Shown: positions 35,072 through 43,865, counted from the stretch's first letter. The stretch is 50,589 nt of DNA from Anaerolineae bacterium (GCA_003130835.1 QEXX01000118.1:1-50589), one strand, 5' to 3'. Translations and numbers: made by a program. Notes: generated by a model not told the origin, from the sequence alone.

Positions 35072-35512
35072 TTATGATGTAACTAAATTGGATTGAGAAC
35101 AATCAGGGCAGAGCCCACTAAAGGTGAGGTGTTCCACCTCTACCTGAAAACCATAGGTTTTCTTTAGATGCTCCAAAAACGGTTGTAAACCTTCATACTC
35201 GGCTGGATAGGTGCGTCCGCATTTTCGACAGACCAAATGCAGGTGACGGCTGTGCTGGCGGGTGGCATAGAGAAATTTTCCATCTTTGCCAATCAAGCGG
35301 GTGGCATAGCCTTGTTCAACCAATAAATCAAGCGTGCGATAGACGGTGGCTAAGTTGATGGTTTTGCTGCGCGGTTGAAGGCGTTGATGGATTTCCTCCG
35401 CTGAGAGGTGAGTATCACTATGGGCGAGGGTTTCGATAATCATCTCGCGCTGCGGAGTAATCCGAAAGCCTAATTGGCGGAGAGATTGAAGGGTAGTATG
35501 ACAATGAGGCAT
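35072..35512 (-). CDS. Fur-family metal regulator, probably nickel-responsive
   Basis: A 146-residue Fur-family repressor. The winged helix has [20 protein letters not shown] and [13 protein letters not shown]; metal sites include [11 protein letters not shown] and CPDC, the two CxxC pairs of the structural zinc. Fur, Zur and Nur cannot be told apart from sequence alone. Nickel is inferred because it heads a NikMN-type importer operon and its promoter carries a TTGCAA-N4-TTGCAA palindrome like the Nur box known from Streptomyces. It would repress itself and the importer when metal is plentiful. Confidence 0.9.
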   Translation of the reverse strand: MPHCHTTLQSLRQLGFRITPQREMIIETLAHSDTHLSAEEIHQRLQPRSKTINLATVYRTLDLLVEQGYATRLIGKDGKFLYATRQHSRHLHLVCRKCGRTYPAEYEGLQPFLEHLKKTYGFQVEVEHLTFSGLCPDCSQSNLVTS

Positions 35513-35527
35513 CGCAAAATGCTGTTA

Positions 35528-35543
35528 TTGCAAATATTTGCAA
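35528..35543 (-). promoter_or_regulatory. Nur-like operator of the cbi operon
   Basis: The 16-bp perfect palindrome TTGCAAATATTTGCAA lies 15 bases upstream of the fur start codon and just downstream of the -10. The Streptomyces Nur box is TTGCAA-N5-TTGCAA; here the spacer is four bases. Confidence 0.65.
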
Positions 35544-35547
35544 CGAT

Positions 35548-35553
35548 ATTATA
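35548..35553 (-). promoter_or_regulatory. -10 element of the fur-cbi operon
   Basis: Consensus TATAAT on the minus strand immediately upstream of the palindrome; the start site would fall inside it. No good -35 is visible at the usual distance. The rest of the spacer to 35752 shows nothing I can support. Confidence 0.5.
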
Positions 35554-35752
35554 ATACAAAGTTGAATTTTGGCGGGAGGAGCTTTTTAAATAACCATGTC
35601 TTCGAGTTTCTAGGAGTGGTGTTTATGGTGAGTCCGCTGATTCTGATCGCCCGGCAGAACCTAAATGATTGAAATTAGCTCGGGCGTGATGAAGTTTGCT
35701 TTCCGTGAAGGATCAGAGAAATCTTGTCCTACGGTTTACGGTTCACCTAGAA

Positions 35753-36085
35753 TCATTCTGCACTCAGGTAGGGTTCAAGCGTTTTGAGCAACCGCTCCTT
35801 CGGTTGGTAACCGCTCAGACGTTCGACGACCTTTCCGCCAAGGAAGAGCATCAGGGTTGGAACACCCATCACGTTGTATTGCATTGCAAGCTCTGGGTTC
35901 TGGTCTACATCCACTTTGAGAATGCGCACCTGATCTGCCCAACGATCGGCAAGCTCTTTGAGGATGGGTTCCAGCATCTTGCAGGGACCGCACCACACTG
36001 CCGTAAAATCCACTAAGACGGGGGTGGTTGCCTTAAGGATGTGGCTTTCAAATTGATCTGCGGTAATGGTTTCTAAATCAGCCAT
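35753..36085 (-). CDS. trxA: Thioredoxin
   Basis: A 110-residue classical thioredoxin that reduces protein disulfides in the cytoplasm. The active site is WCGPCK in FTAVWCGPCKMLEPIL, and the cis-proline loop is MGVPTLMLF. The frame continues to 36187, but the ATG at 36085 (MADLETITADQFE) has AAGGGAG upstream and gives the normal length. It starts 8 bases after the hpt stop and is probably cotranscribed with it. Confidence 0.96.
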   Translation of the reverse strand: MADLETITADQFESHILKATTPVLVDFTAVWCGPCKMLEPILKELADRWADQVRILKVDVDQNPELAMQYNVMGVPTLMLFLGGKVVERLSGYQPKERLLKTLEPYLSAE

Positions 36086-36093
36086 TTTCTCCC

Positions 36094-36642
36094 TTAGGTT
36101 GAGCTGTAAACTTCGCGCTTGAGTTCTGCTACATAGGGTAGGGTGCGAAAGCGGTCGGCGTAATCCAATCCGTAGCCCACCACCCAAACATCGGGAATGG
36201 TGAAACCGAGATAATCCACTGTGACATTAATCCCGTTGCGTTGTTTGCGTACGAGGACACAGGTACGCAACGAAGCGGGCTTGCGATTGTTGATGAGGTG
36301 GGTTAGATAGTTTAAAGTATGCCCAGAGTCAACAATATCTTCAACGATGAGGACATGTTGCCCTTCCAGGGGCTCGCGCACGTCCATTAAGATTCGCACC
36401 GCCCCGGATACGGTCGTTTTTCCATAGCTGGAAAGAGCCATGAAATCCACCGCATGCGGGATGGTGAGATGGCGGGTGAGATCTGCCAGAAAGATAAAGG
36501 CGCCCTTCAAGATGCCAATAATATACAGACGTTCGACCGACGCATAATCTTGGTTGATCTGCTGGGCAAGCTCGGCAACCCGTTGTTCGATTTGTTCTTG
36601 GGTGACGAGAATGCGCTCGATTTCAGGGGGGGGTGGATACAC
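36094..36642 (-). CDS. hpt: Hypoxanthine phosphoribosyltransferase
   Basis: A 182-residue purine-salvage enzyme that converts hypoxanthine or guanine plus PRPP to IMP or GMP. The PRPP loop is VLIVEDIVDSGHTL, preceded by LKGAFIFLADLTR, and the purine-binding end is VDYLGFTIPDVWVVGYGLDY. It starts at a GTG with GGAG eight bases upstream. trxA follows in the same operon. Confidence 0.96.
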   Translation of the reverse strand: MYPPPPEIERILVTQEQIEQRVAELAQQINQDYASVERLYIIGILKGAFIFLADLTRHLTIPHAVDFMALSSYGKTTVSGAVRILMDVREPLEGQHVLIVEDIVDSGHTLNYLTHLINNRKPASLRTCVLVRKQRNGINVTVDYLGFTIPDVWVVGYGLDYADRFRTLPYVAELKREVYSST

Positions 36643-36687
36643 CGTTATACTCCTAGATCAAAATGTCCTTATCTCAAGGCGATGCGG

Positions 36688-36696
36688 ATTATAACA
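36688..36696 (-). promoter_or_regulatory. Extended -10 promoter of hpt-trxA
   Basis: TGTTATAAT on the minus strand is a textbook extended -10 (TG-N-TATAAT), 46 bases before the hpt GTG. The -35 region is poor, as expected for this class. Confidence 0.6.
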
Positions 36697-36806
36697 AAAT
36701 TAAACGAAAAAACTCGTTGGAAATGTTTACTCCCTTTCTTTGTATAACGGGCGTAGCAAGCTGTGTGTTCAAGAAAGCCTCTTCTTAGCCATCAGCTTTC
36801 TCACGT

Positions 36807-36812
36807 TATAAT
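36807..36812 (+). promoter_or_regulatory. Candidate -10 of the dha operon
   Basis: TATAAT on the plus strand 37 bases before the dhaK ATG; the -35 is weak (TTAGCC at 36785-36790 with a 16-base spacer). Confidence 0.4.
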
Positions 36813-36849
36813 ACGAAGGGATAACCCTGTTCATTTTGGGAGGCTTTGG

Positions 36850-37848
36850 ATGAAGAAATTAATCAACCATCCTGAAAATGTAGTGCGCGAGGAGCTAGAA
36901 GGCATCGCCTTAGCTCATGCAGACTTGATCAAAGTGCATTTTGACCCCAATTTTATCTACCGCGCCGATGCGCCGCGAGCGGGTAAAGTGGCAATCGTCT
37001 CGGGGGGAGGCTCAGGCCATGAACCGATGCATGGGGGTTTTGTGGGTTACGGCATGTTGGATGCTGCATGTCCCGGCGCAGTGTTCACGTCTCCCACTCC
37101 AGATCAGATGCTAGAAGCCGCAAAGACGGTTCACGGTGGCAATGGAGTCTTATTCATTGTCAAGAATTACACCGGCGATGTGATGAATTTCGAAATGGCA
37201 GCCGACCTGGCGATGGCAGAAGGGATTGAAGTGCAAAGCGTTGTGATCGATGATGACGTAGCCGTAGAGAACAGCCTCTATACGGCGGGACGCCGCGGGG
37301 TTGGGACGACTGTTCTGGCGGAGAAGATTTGCGGTGCGGCTGCAGAAGCCGGCTATTCCCTTTCCCAATTAGCGCATTTGTGCCGCAAAGTTAATGGCTG
37401 GGGACGCAGTATGGGGATGGCGTTGACCTCCTGCACTGTGCCGCATGTCGGTAAACCAACCTTTGACCTGCCCGAAGATCAGATGGAAATCGGCATTGGT
37501 ATCCATGGCGAACCCGGACGATCGCGTCTGCCGCTCAAGACCGCTGATGAAATTGTTGAGATGTTAATGGGGCCTATCCTGAGCGATCTCCCGTTCAAAG
37601 CCGGCGATGAAGTCTTGCTTTTTGTCAATAGCATGGGGGGGACACCGCTGATCGAATTGTATATTGCCTACCGCCAAGCCCATCGTCTGGCTGTCCAACA
37701 CGGTTTGAAGGTGGTGCGCAACCTGATTGGGCCCTATATTACCAGTTTGGAGATGGCAGGCTGCTCGATCACCTTGCTGAAAATGGATGACGAATTGACT
37801 CGCTTCTGGGATGCACCGGTGCGAACCCCTGCATTGCGCTGGGGATAG
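36850..37848 (+). CDS. dhaK: Dihydroxyacetone kinase subunit DhaK
   Basis: A 332-residue substrate-binding subunit of PTS-dependent dihydroxyacetone kinase. The catalytic His that binds dihydroxyacetone covalently is H219 in [31 protein letters not shown] and [14 protein letters not shown] line the substrate site. The ATG at 36850 follows GGGAGG; the frame is open upstream. dhaL and dhaM lie downstream but a GH44 gene intervenes. Some DhaK homologues act on erythrulose instead, so the natural ketose is not certain. Confidence 0.95.
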   Translation: MKKLINHPENVVREELEGIALAHADLIKVHFDPNFIYRADAPRAGKVAIVSGGGSGHEPMHGGFVGYGMLDAACPGAVFTSPTPDQMLEAAKTVHGGNGVLFIVKNYTGDVMNFEMAADLAMAEGIEVQSVVIDDDVAVENSLYTAGRRGVGTTVLAEKICGAAAEAGYSLSQLAHLCRKVNGWGRSMGMALTSCTVPHVGKPTFDLPEDQMEIGIGIHGEPGRSRLPLKTADEIVEMLMGPILSDLPFKAGDEVLLFVNSMGGTPLIELYIAYRQAHRLAVQHGLKVVRNLIGPYITSLEMAGCSITLLKMDDELTRFWDAPVRTPALRWG

Positions 37849-37866
37849 TTTGAACGCAGAACCTTC

Positions 37867-39585
37867 ATGAACCGACTCTGGCTATTTTTGCTATTTCTTG
37901 TGCTGCTTAGTCTGAATTCAGGCATAAGTAGCCCTCCCTCTCAAGCTGATCGTCAATCGCTTGAGCCAAACAGTTCAGGGAAGGCTGCCCAGGCAGGTTT
38001 AACTGTGACTTTTCAGATCGATGTGAACGCAGAACCCAAGCCCATCAGTCTATGGATTTATGGAATCAATCGGCTGCCAGAAGAGCCGGGAATTTGGGCG
38101 GCAGCCCGCATGGGTGGCAATCGTTGGACAGGCTATAATTGGGAAAACAATGCTTCAAATGCTGGCAGCGATTGGTATCACTCCAATGATGACTTTTTGT
38201 GCTGGATTTTATCTTGTGAAGATGGGAGTCAACCGGCTGCTGCCCTAAAAACTTTTCTGGACGAATTTGGGCAAGTTGAGGGTCAATATGCCTTGCTCAC
38301 CCTGCCAATGGCTGGATTTGTGGCTGCAGATAAGGATGGACCTGTTGCAGAAAACCAGACTGCTCCTTCGGTGCGCTGGGAAGAAATAAAATACCAGAAA
38401 TCTTCAGCCTTTGACTATTCGCCAGACTTAACCGATCAGGTTGTGTATGTCGATGAGCTGGTTGCACACTTGGTGCAAACTTATGGGCAAGCTGCTTCGG
38501 CACAGGTCAGGCGGGGCTATTCGTTGGATAACGAGCCGGACTTGTGGAAGTATACTCACTCGCGTTTGCATCCCAGCCAAACAACGGTGGCAGAATTGAT
38601 CGATAAGAGTGCAGCCCTGGCAAGTGCCGTCAAAAAGGTTGACCCACAGGCGGAAATCTTTGCTCCGGTGCACTATGGCTTTTGGGGGATGAAGACCTTA
38701 CAAGATGCGCCGGATTGGTCGCCTTATTCCCAAACGTATGACTGGTTTGTGGATGTCTATCTCGATCAGATGCGCCGGCGCTCTGAGCAAACTGGTAAGC
38801 GTTTGCTGGATGTGTTTGATTTCCATTGGTATCCGGAGGCTCAAGGGTGCGGCCAACGGATTTTATGGTCTGGTGTGGGGGATGAATGCCTGCAACGAGC
38901 GCGTATGCAAGCGCCGCGCGCGCTCTGGGATGAAAGCTTCGAAGAAGACTCATGGATCGGCGAGTGGTTTGGAGATTATTTGCCTATTCTGCCTCGCTTA
39001 CGAACCTCGATCCAGACGTATTATCCCGGTACCAAACTAGCGATGACCGAGTTTAGCTATGGGGCAGAAAACCACATCTCAGGGGGGATCGCCATTGCCG
39101 ATGTGTTAGGTGTGTTGGGCAAGTATGGCGTTAGCTATGCCTATTTTTATCCCTTAGAACAGAATTTCGATTACGTCACAGCAGCCTATCGCATCTACCG
39201 CAACTATGATGGTCAGGGGTCTGCTTTTGGCAATTTCGGGGTTAGGGCGGAGACCAGCAATGTGGAGGTAGCCCCAATCTATGCTGCCATCCATGATCTA
39301 GATGTCAGCCGATTGCACCTGATCGTCATCAATCGCGACTTAACCCAAAGTGTGCAGGGAAACTTTGTGATCACCAGCCCGGTTGCATACACTCAGATAA
39401 AAGGGTGGAAGTTTGATCAAGCCGATTCACAGATTCGAGCGTTCTCCGTGCCAGGAAACATTCAGGACAACCAATTTGATTACACCATTCCGCCCCTAAC
39501 CGTTGTGCATTTTGTCATAGAAAGCCAGGCTCAGGTGCCCATTTACAAGCTCTTTTTACCCTTAACCCAGTTCGATTATCCATGA
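37867..39585 (+). CDS. Secreted GH44-type glycoside hydrolase
   Basis: A 572-residue secreted enzyme resembling family 44 endoglucanases. After the signal peptide (LWLFLLFLVLLSLNSGISS) come GIWAAARMGGNRWTGYNWEN and ENNASNAGSDWYH, the GH44 N-terminal signature. The likely acid/base is E223 in YSLDNEPDLWKYT and the nucleophile E395 in LAMTEFSYGA. The C-terminal beta domain ends YKLFLPLTQFDYP, like the repeat proteins at 25.9-32.3 kb. Cellulose, xyloglucan and related glucans are known GH44 substrates. It begins 18 bases after dhaK, without a clear ribosome site, and splits dhaK from dhaL. It carries no carbohydrate-binding module or dockerin that I can see. Confidence 0.85.
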   Translation: MNRLWLFLLFLVLLSLNSGISSPPSQADRQSLEPNSSGKAAQAGLTVTFQIDVNAEPKPISLWIYGINRLPEEPGIWAAARMGGNRWTGYNWENNASNAGSDWYHSNDDFLCWILSCEDGSQPAAALKTFLDEFGQVEGQYALLTLPMAGFVAADKDGPVAENQTAPSVRWEEIKYQKSSAFDYSPDLTDQVVYVDELVAHLVQTYGQAASAQVRRGYSLDNEPDLWKYTHSRLHPSQTTVAELIDKSAALASAVKKVDPQAEIFAPVHYGFWGMKTLQDAPDWSPYSQTYDWFVDVYLDQMRRRSEQTGKRLLDVFDFHWYPEAQGCGQRILWSGVGDECLQRARMQAPRALWDESFEEDSWIGEWFGDYLPILPRLRTSIQTYYPGTKLAMTEFSYGAENHISGGIAIADVLGVLGKYGVSYAYFYPLEQNFDYVTAAYRIYRNYDGQGSAFGNFGVRAETSNVEVAPIYAAIHDLDVSRLHLIVINRDLTQSVQGNFVITSPVAYTQIKGWKFDQADSQIRAFSVPGNIQDNQFDYTIPPLTVVHFVIESQAQVPIYKLFLPLTQFDYP

Positions 39586-39664
39586 TCTTGAAGACATTCT
39601 CAGGCAGAGAATCTCAATCCCCAACCTGAGGACTTGTTGAACCTTTTTGCTTGATGGAGTGCAG

Positions 39665-40330
39665 ATGATAAAAATCAAGGATCTCCTGCAATGGATTGAA
39701 CAGTGCGCTGCCGTGATCGCCGCGAATCGGGATTATCTCGTCGAGTTGGATGCTGCCATCGGGGATGCCGATCATGGCGCCAACATGGATCGCGGCTTTC
39801 AGGCGGTGTTGCAAAAGTTAGCCCAAGACAAGCCGTCCGATTGTGGAGTGTTGCTCAAGACGGTTGCTATGACGCTCATCTCAACCGTTGGCGGTGCCGC
39901 CGGTCCGCTCTATGGCACCTTTTTCCTTCAAATGGCGACCAAGTTAACGGGCAAGGCAGAAATATCCGCTGAAGAATGGGCCGCCGCGCTAGAAGCGGCG
40001 GTTCAAGGCGTACAGCAACGCGGCAAGGCAGCCGTGGGCGAGAAGACTATGCTGGATGCCCTCGTACCGGCCGTGGTTGCCCTGCGGGAAGCCCTAGCCA
40101 ATGATAAGCCATTTGCAGAAGCCCTTCAGGCATCGGCACAGGCGGCGGAACAGGGGATGAAAGCTACGATCCCCTTGGTGGCGCGCAAAGGACGGGCGAG
40201 CTATCTGGGCGAACGAAGCGCTGGGCATCAAGATCCAGGGGCGACCTCCGCGTACTTGCTGCTTCAGGCTGCCGCCGACCTGTGGTCTGGTCGGAGCGAT
40301 TCGGGGCGAAAGGACGCAAACAAGCTTTGA
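39665..40330 (+). CDS. dhaL: Dihydroxyacetone kinase subunit DhaL
   Basis: A 221-residue all-helical subunit that holds ADP as a fixed cofactor, rephosphorylated by DhaM. Its metal-nucleotide ligands are in ELDAAIGDADHGANMDRGF and STVGGAAGPLYGTFFLQ; GERSAGHQDPGATSAYLLL is the C-terminal signature. The ATG at 39665 follows GGAG at good spacing. The dhaM reading frame starts within its last codons. Confidence 0.95.
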   Translation: MIKIKDLLQWIEQCAAVIAANRDYLVELDAAIGDADHGANMDRGFQAVLQKLAQDKPSDCGVLLKTVAMTLISTVGGAAGPLYGTFFLQMATKLTGKAEISAEEWAAALEAAVQGVQQRGKAAVGEKTMLDALVPAVVALREALANDKPFAEALQASAQAAEQGMKATIPLVARKGRASYLGERSAGHQDPGATSAYLLLQAAADLWSGRSDSGRKDANKL

Positions 40331-42867
40331 TTGGATTGGTGTTGGTTTCGCATAGCCGTTGGTTAGCTGAGGGGTTAATGCAGTTGATCCGTCAGGTTGC
40401 ACCTGCCGAAGCGGCCATCGCCTATGCAGCCGGCGTCGGTGCGGACCATCAGGAAATTGGTACTGACGCGCTCGAAATCGCTCAAGCCATTCGGGCTGTA
40501 TTTTCCGATTCGGGAGTGTTGGTGTTGATGGATTTGGGCAGTGCTGTCTTAAGCGCCGAACTTGCCCTCGATTTGCTCAGTGAAGATGAGCGTCAAAAGG
40601 TGCGCCTTTGCCCGGCGCCGCTGGTCGAAGGCGCGCTCGCTGCTGCTGCCCAACTGACTCTGAGCGAGGATTTGGATCAGATTTGCCAAGAAGCCCAACA
40701 GGCGTTGACTCCCAAGCAGAGTCATCTTGGTTTCTTGTCTCCAAGCGCTCTCCCATCTCAACCTTCGGTTCCCGAACCTACACAAGATGCGGGGCTTTCG
40801 ATCATTGTGCGTCTAGAAAATCCGCACGGCCTTCATGCTCGCCCAGCCACTCAATTGATTCAGACGGCTGCTCGCTATGACGCCCAGGTTTGGGTTACCA
40901 ACCTCGAGCGGCATACCCCGCCTGTTGAAGCGGTGAGCTTGAATGCTTTGCTTGCCCTTGGCGCCACTCAAGGACAGCGTTTGCAGATCACTGCCCGCGG
41001 AAAGCAAGCGGCGGAAGTTCTATCAGCCTTGCAAGCGTTGATCCCTAGGTGGGGTGAATCGGCTGTTCGGGAGGAAACGCCTTCGAGACCGCTTACGGAT
41101 AGGGAGGCAGGCTCGCTCCGCCAAGCGGATGCGGGCGAGAACCTTCTCCAAGCCATCCCAATTGCGGAGGGGATCGCGGTTGCGCCGTTGGTGTTTTTCG
41201 GGGTTGCTCCAGAAGAAACCATCTCACCTACTGTTCTATCCCCCACCGAAGAATGGCAACGACTGCAAACCGCGCTTCAGAAGGCGGAGAGGGTGTTGCA
41301 AGCGCGCTATGAACGCCTGAAAGGGCAACTTGGGGAGGAGAAAGCGGCGATCTTCCAAGCCCAACAGCTCTTCTTGCGCGATCCGCACCTGCTCGATCGC
41401 GTTCGTCAGCTCCTGCTAGAAAGCAATTTGAGTGCCTTTCAGGGTTGGAAACAGGCTTGCGAAGAAATTGCAAACTCCCTTAAAGCGGCAGAGGATGCTT
41501 ACTTGCGCCAGCGCGCTTTGGATATTTTGGATGTTTCCAGGTTGGTGCTCTCAAATCTGGGTTCAAACCAGGTCGAGCCGCCTCAACTTTCTGAAGCGGG
41601 CATCCTAGCGGCAGAAGAGTTGACCCCCAATCAGGTTGCCGAGCTTGACCCGCAAAAGGTGCGAGGTGTGATCTTAGTGGGCGGCGGAGCGACCTCTCAC
41701 AGCGCAATTTTACTGCGCGGCTTGGGCATCCCTGCCGTTGGAGGCGTGAATGTCTTTGCCCTTGGCTTGAGCGATGGCGATTGGGTTGGAATCGATGGCG
41801 CTACGGGGTTGGTTTGGCTAAAACCTAATCCTGCAGTGAGGGCGAATTTGGAAGCCAAAGCCCAGAAATGGAAAACAGTGCGTCAGGAACTCTTACAACA
41901 TGCCCAACAGCCGGCTCGAACGAAAGATGGCGTTCGGCTTGTGATGGCAGCCAATGTGGGCAGCCTGATCGAGGCTCGCCTTGCTGCCCAGAGCGGGGCA
42001 GAGGGCATTGGCGTGTTGCGCACAGAATTTTTATATCAAAATCGCTCTACCCCGCCATCGGAGTCGGAACAAATTCAAGTCTATTGCCAACTGGCAGAGG
42101 TGCTTAAGCCCCATACAGTGGTGGTGCGCACTTTAGATGTGGGTGGAGATAAATCTCCGGCTTATCTCTCGCTGCCCACTGAAGCCAACCCGTACCTGGG
42201 CTTACGCGGCCTGCGCGTGAGCCTGTGCTATCCAGAGCTGTTCTTAACCCAAATTCGAGCCATTCTGCGCGCTGCCGAACGCTATCCAATTCATCTCTTG
42301 CTGCCCATGATTGCCACGCTGGAGGAACTCGAGCAGGTGCAGCAATTATTGCTGCAGGCGCACGAAACTTTATCCAAAATGGATGTACCCCATCGTTACC
42401 CCATTCCCATCGGGATCATGATCGAAACGCCCGCTGCTGTGCTGCTTGCGCCGCAGTTTGCCGAGCAAGTGGAGTTTTTTAGCGTGGGCACGAACGATCT
42501 CACCCAATATACCTTTGCGGCAGAGCGCGGTAACCCTGCTTTGAGCGCCTATAACGACGCCCTGCACCCGGCAATTTTACGCCAAATCCAGGATGTCATT
42601 GAGACGGCGCATCAACAGGGAAAGCGCGTTACGGTGTGCGGGGAAGTAGCCGGTGAAGCGGAAGCCTTACCGGTCTTGGTGGGTTTGGAGGCGGACGAGT
42701 TGAGCATGAATCCCCATGTGCTGCCCAAGCAAAAAGCCATTTTAGAAAAAGTCGATCGCCGCGCAGCCCGTTTCTTAGCCCAGCAAGCGCTGGGCTGTAA
42801 GAATGCTGCGCAGGTGCGCCAATTGGCGCACCATTTTCTTGAGGAGATCGGGATGGAATCAGGATAA
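40327..42867 (+). CDS. dhaM: DhaM-HPr-Enzyme I fusion phosphotransferase
   Basis: An 846-residue multiphosphoryl carrier. Residues 1-130 are the DhaM EIIA-like domain with H9 in MIGLVLVSHS. About 155-245 is an HPr domain with H170 in PHGLHARPAT. About 275-846 is a full Enzyme I: phospho-His H458 in GGGATSHSAILL, PEP-site motifs RTLDVGGDK and GTNDLTQYTF, and the catalytic C771 in VTVCGEVAGE. E. coli DhaM has only an N-terminal EI fragment, so this protein could carry phosphate from PEP to DhaL alone. I take the TTG at 40327, which overlaps the dhaL stop (TTGA) and gives the canonical start. The gene converges on the btpA-like gene with a 9-base overlap. Confidence 0.93.
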   Translation: MIGLVLVSHSRWLAEGLMQLIRQVAPAEAAIAYAAGVGADHQEIGTDALEIAQAIRAVFSDSGVLVLMDLGSAVLSAELALDLLSEDERQKVRLCPAPLVEGALAAAAQLTLSEDLDQICQEAQQALTPKQSHLGFLSPSALPSQPSVPEPTQDAGLSIIVRLENPHGLHARPATQLIQTAARYDAQVWVTNLERHTPPVEAVSLNALLALGATQGQRLQITARGKQAAEVLSALQALIPRWGESAVREETPSRPLTDREAGSLRQADAGENLLQAIPIAEGIAVAPLVFFGVAPEETISPTVLSPTEEWQRLQTALQKAERVLQARYERLKGQLGEEKAAIFQAQQLFLRDPHLLDRVRQLLLESNLSAFQGWKQACEEIANSLKAAEDAYLRQRALDILDVSRLVLSNLGSNQVEPPQLSEAGILAAEELTPNQVAELDPQKVRGVILVGGGATSHSAILLRGLGIPAVGGVNVFALGLSDGDWVGIDGATGLVWLKPNPAVRANLEAKAQKWKTVRQELLQHAQQPARTKDGVRLVMAANVGSLIEARLAAQSGAEGIGVLRTEFLYQNRSTPPSESEQIQVYCQLAEVLKPHTVVVRTLDVGGDKSPAYLSLPTEANPYLGLRGLRVSLCYPELFLTQIRAILRAAERYPIHLLLPMIATLEELEQVQQLLLQAHETLSKMDVPHRYPIPIGIMIETPAAVLLAPQFAEQVEFFSVGTNDLTQYTFAAERGNPALSAYNDALHPAILRQIQDVIETAHQQGKRVTVCGEVAGEAEALPVLVGLEADELSMNPHVLPKQKAILEKVDRRAARFLAQQALGCKNAAQVRQLAHHFLEEIGMESG

Positions 42868-43674
42868 ACTGTTGCGAATCTGGTGCACTTTATTCATAAA
42901 GGTGCGCACGCGTTCTCCATCCACTTCATTCCAAATGTACCCCTCGCGCTTGAAGGTAGTGCCAACAATTGCCCCATCGGCAATGCGTAATTGTTCCTCG
43001 ATATTTTCAAGGCGCACACCAGTGTTGGCTAACACGGGGGTGTGGGGCACTGCTTCCTTGACCCGTTGCAGGACGGTAGCCGAAGCTTCTACACCGGCGG
43101 TCAAACCGGAGACCAACAATGCATCTGGCTGACAGTTGAACACCGTGGAGCGGGCAATATCGGCAATATCCCTGCTCCCAAGATAGGCCGCGGCTTCTGG
43201 GACAATATTAAAGAGCAATTTGATGTCTTTGCCTCCCAGCCGATGCAGGTGCCGGACTGTGGCTCCGGCATTGGTATTCCATAGACCAAAATCGGAGCCG
43301 TAGACACCGCTGAAAATCTCGCGAATAAACTTTGCCCCTGTCGCAACCGCCAGGTCGACCGAGGCTTCTGCATCCCAAAGCACATTGACTCCAAACGGGA
43401 TGCGGATTTGGCTTCTCAGCTCCCCAATAATGCGCGCCATGGCGACCGCCGTGATGCGTTCGGTTTGGGTCAAATACGGTATGCTGGCTTCGTTTGAAAA
43501 CATGACGCCATCCACGCCGCCGTCTTGTAAAGCTTTTAGATCGGCTGCGGCGCGTTCCATCACATAGTCCATCCCTTTTTGGGAATCATAAGCGGGATCG
43601 CCTGGCAGGGCAATCAGATGACACATAGCAATAATCGGTTTGTGCGTGCCAAACAGTTCCTTTAGCCAAGACAT
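42859..43674 (-). CDS. BtpA/SgcQ family protein
   Basis: A 271-residue TIM-barrel protein of the BtpA family, seen in KPIIAMCHLIALPGDPAYDS, GGVDGVMFSNEASIPY, PFGVNVLWDAEASVDLAVAT and PVLANTGVRLENIEEQL. BtpA was named for photosystem I stability in cyanobacteria, but many homologues (SgcQ) sit in sugar transport operons with no assigned reaction. Divergence from the deoR-kinase-ABC operon supports a carbohydrate role. AAGGAG precedes the ATG. Its 3' end overlaps the dhaM end by nine bases. Confidence 0.9.
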   Translation of the reverse strand: MSWLKELFGTHKPIIAMCHLIALPGDPAYDSQKGMDYVMERAAADLKALQDGGVDGVMFSNEASIPYLTQTERITAVAMARIIGELRSQIRIPFGVNVLWDAEASVDLAVATGAKFIREIFSGVYGSDFGLWNTNAGATVRHLHRLGGKDIKLLFNIVPEAAAYLGSRDIADIARSTVFNCQPDALLVSGLTAGVEASATVLQRVKEAVPHTPVLANTGVRLENIEEQLRIADGAIVGTTFKREGYIWNEVDGERVRTFMNKVHQIRNSLS

Positions 43675-43721
43675 GGGGGCTCCTTATTATAGGAAATTAA
43701 CTGATGTTTGATTATGATAGT

Positions 43722-43750
43722 ATTTTATAGAATTAATGTGTAAATGTCAA
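43722..43750 (-). promoter_or_regulatory. Promoter of the BtpA-family gene
   Basis: TTGACA at 43745-43750 and TAAAAT at 43722-43727 on the minus strand, exactly 17 bases apart. Confidence 0.65.
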
Positions 43751-43800
43751 TATAATAAACAGAAAATGGTTAAAAATCGAGAGATTTTGTTGAAATTGGC

Positions 43801-43829
43801 TTGACATTCAAACAGAAATATTATATGAT
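43801..43829 (+). promoter_or_regulatory. Promoter of the deoR operon
   Basis: TTGACA at 43801-43806 and TATGAT at 43824-43829, exactly 17 bases apart. The motif AAACAGAAA lies in its spacer (43810-43818) and again at 43757-43765, so it may be part of an operator. Confidence 0.7.
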
Positions 43830-43865
43830 ATAAACAATTCCAAACATTTTTGGTAAAACGAAAAG

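Noticed and set aside
37851-38036. 13-bp direct repeat TGAACGCAGAACC at 37851 and 38024 around the GH44 start
   Set aside because: It might mark an insertion, but one copy lies inside the GH44 coding region, so it is not a flanking target-site duplication; probably chance.
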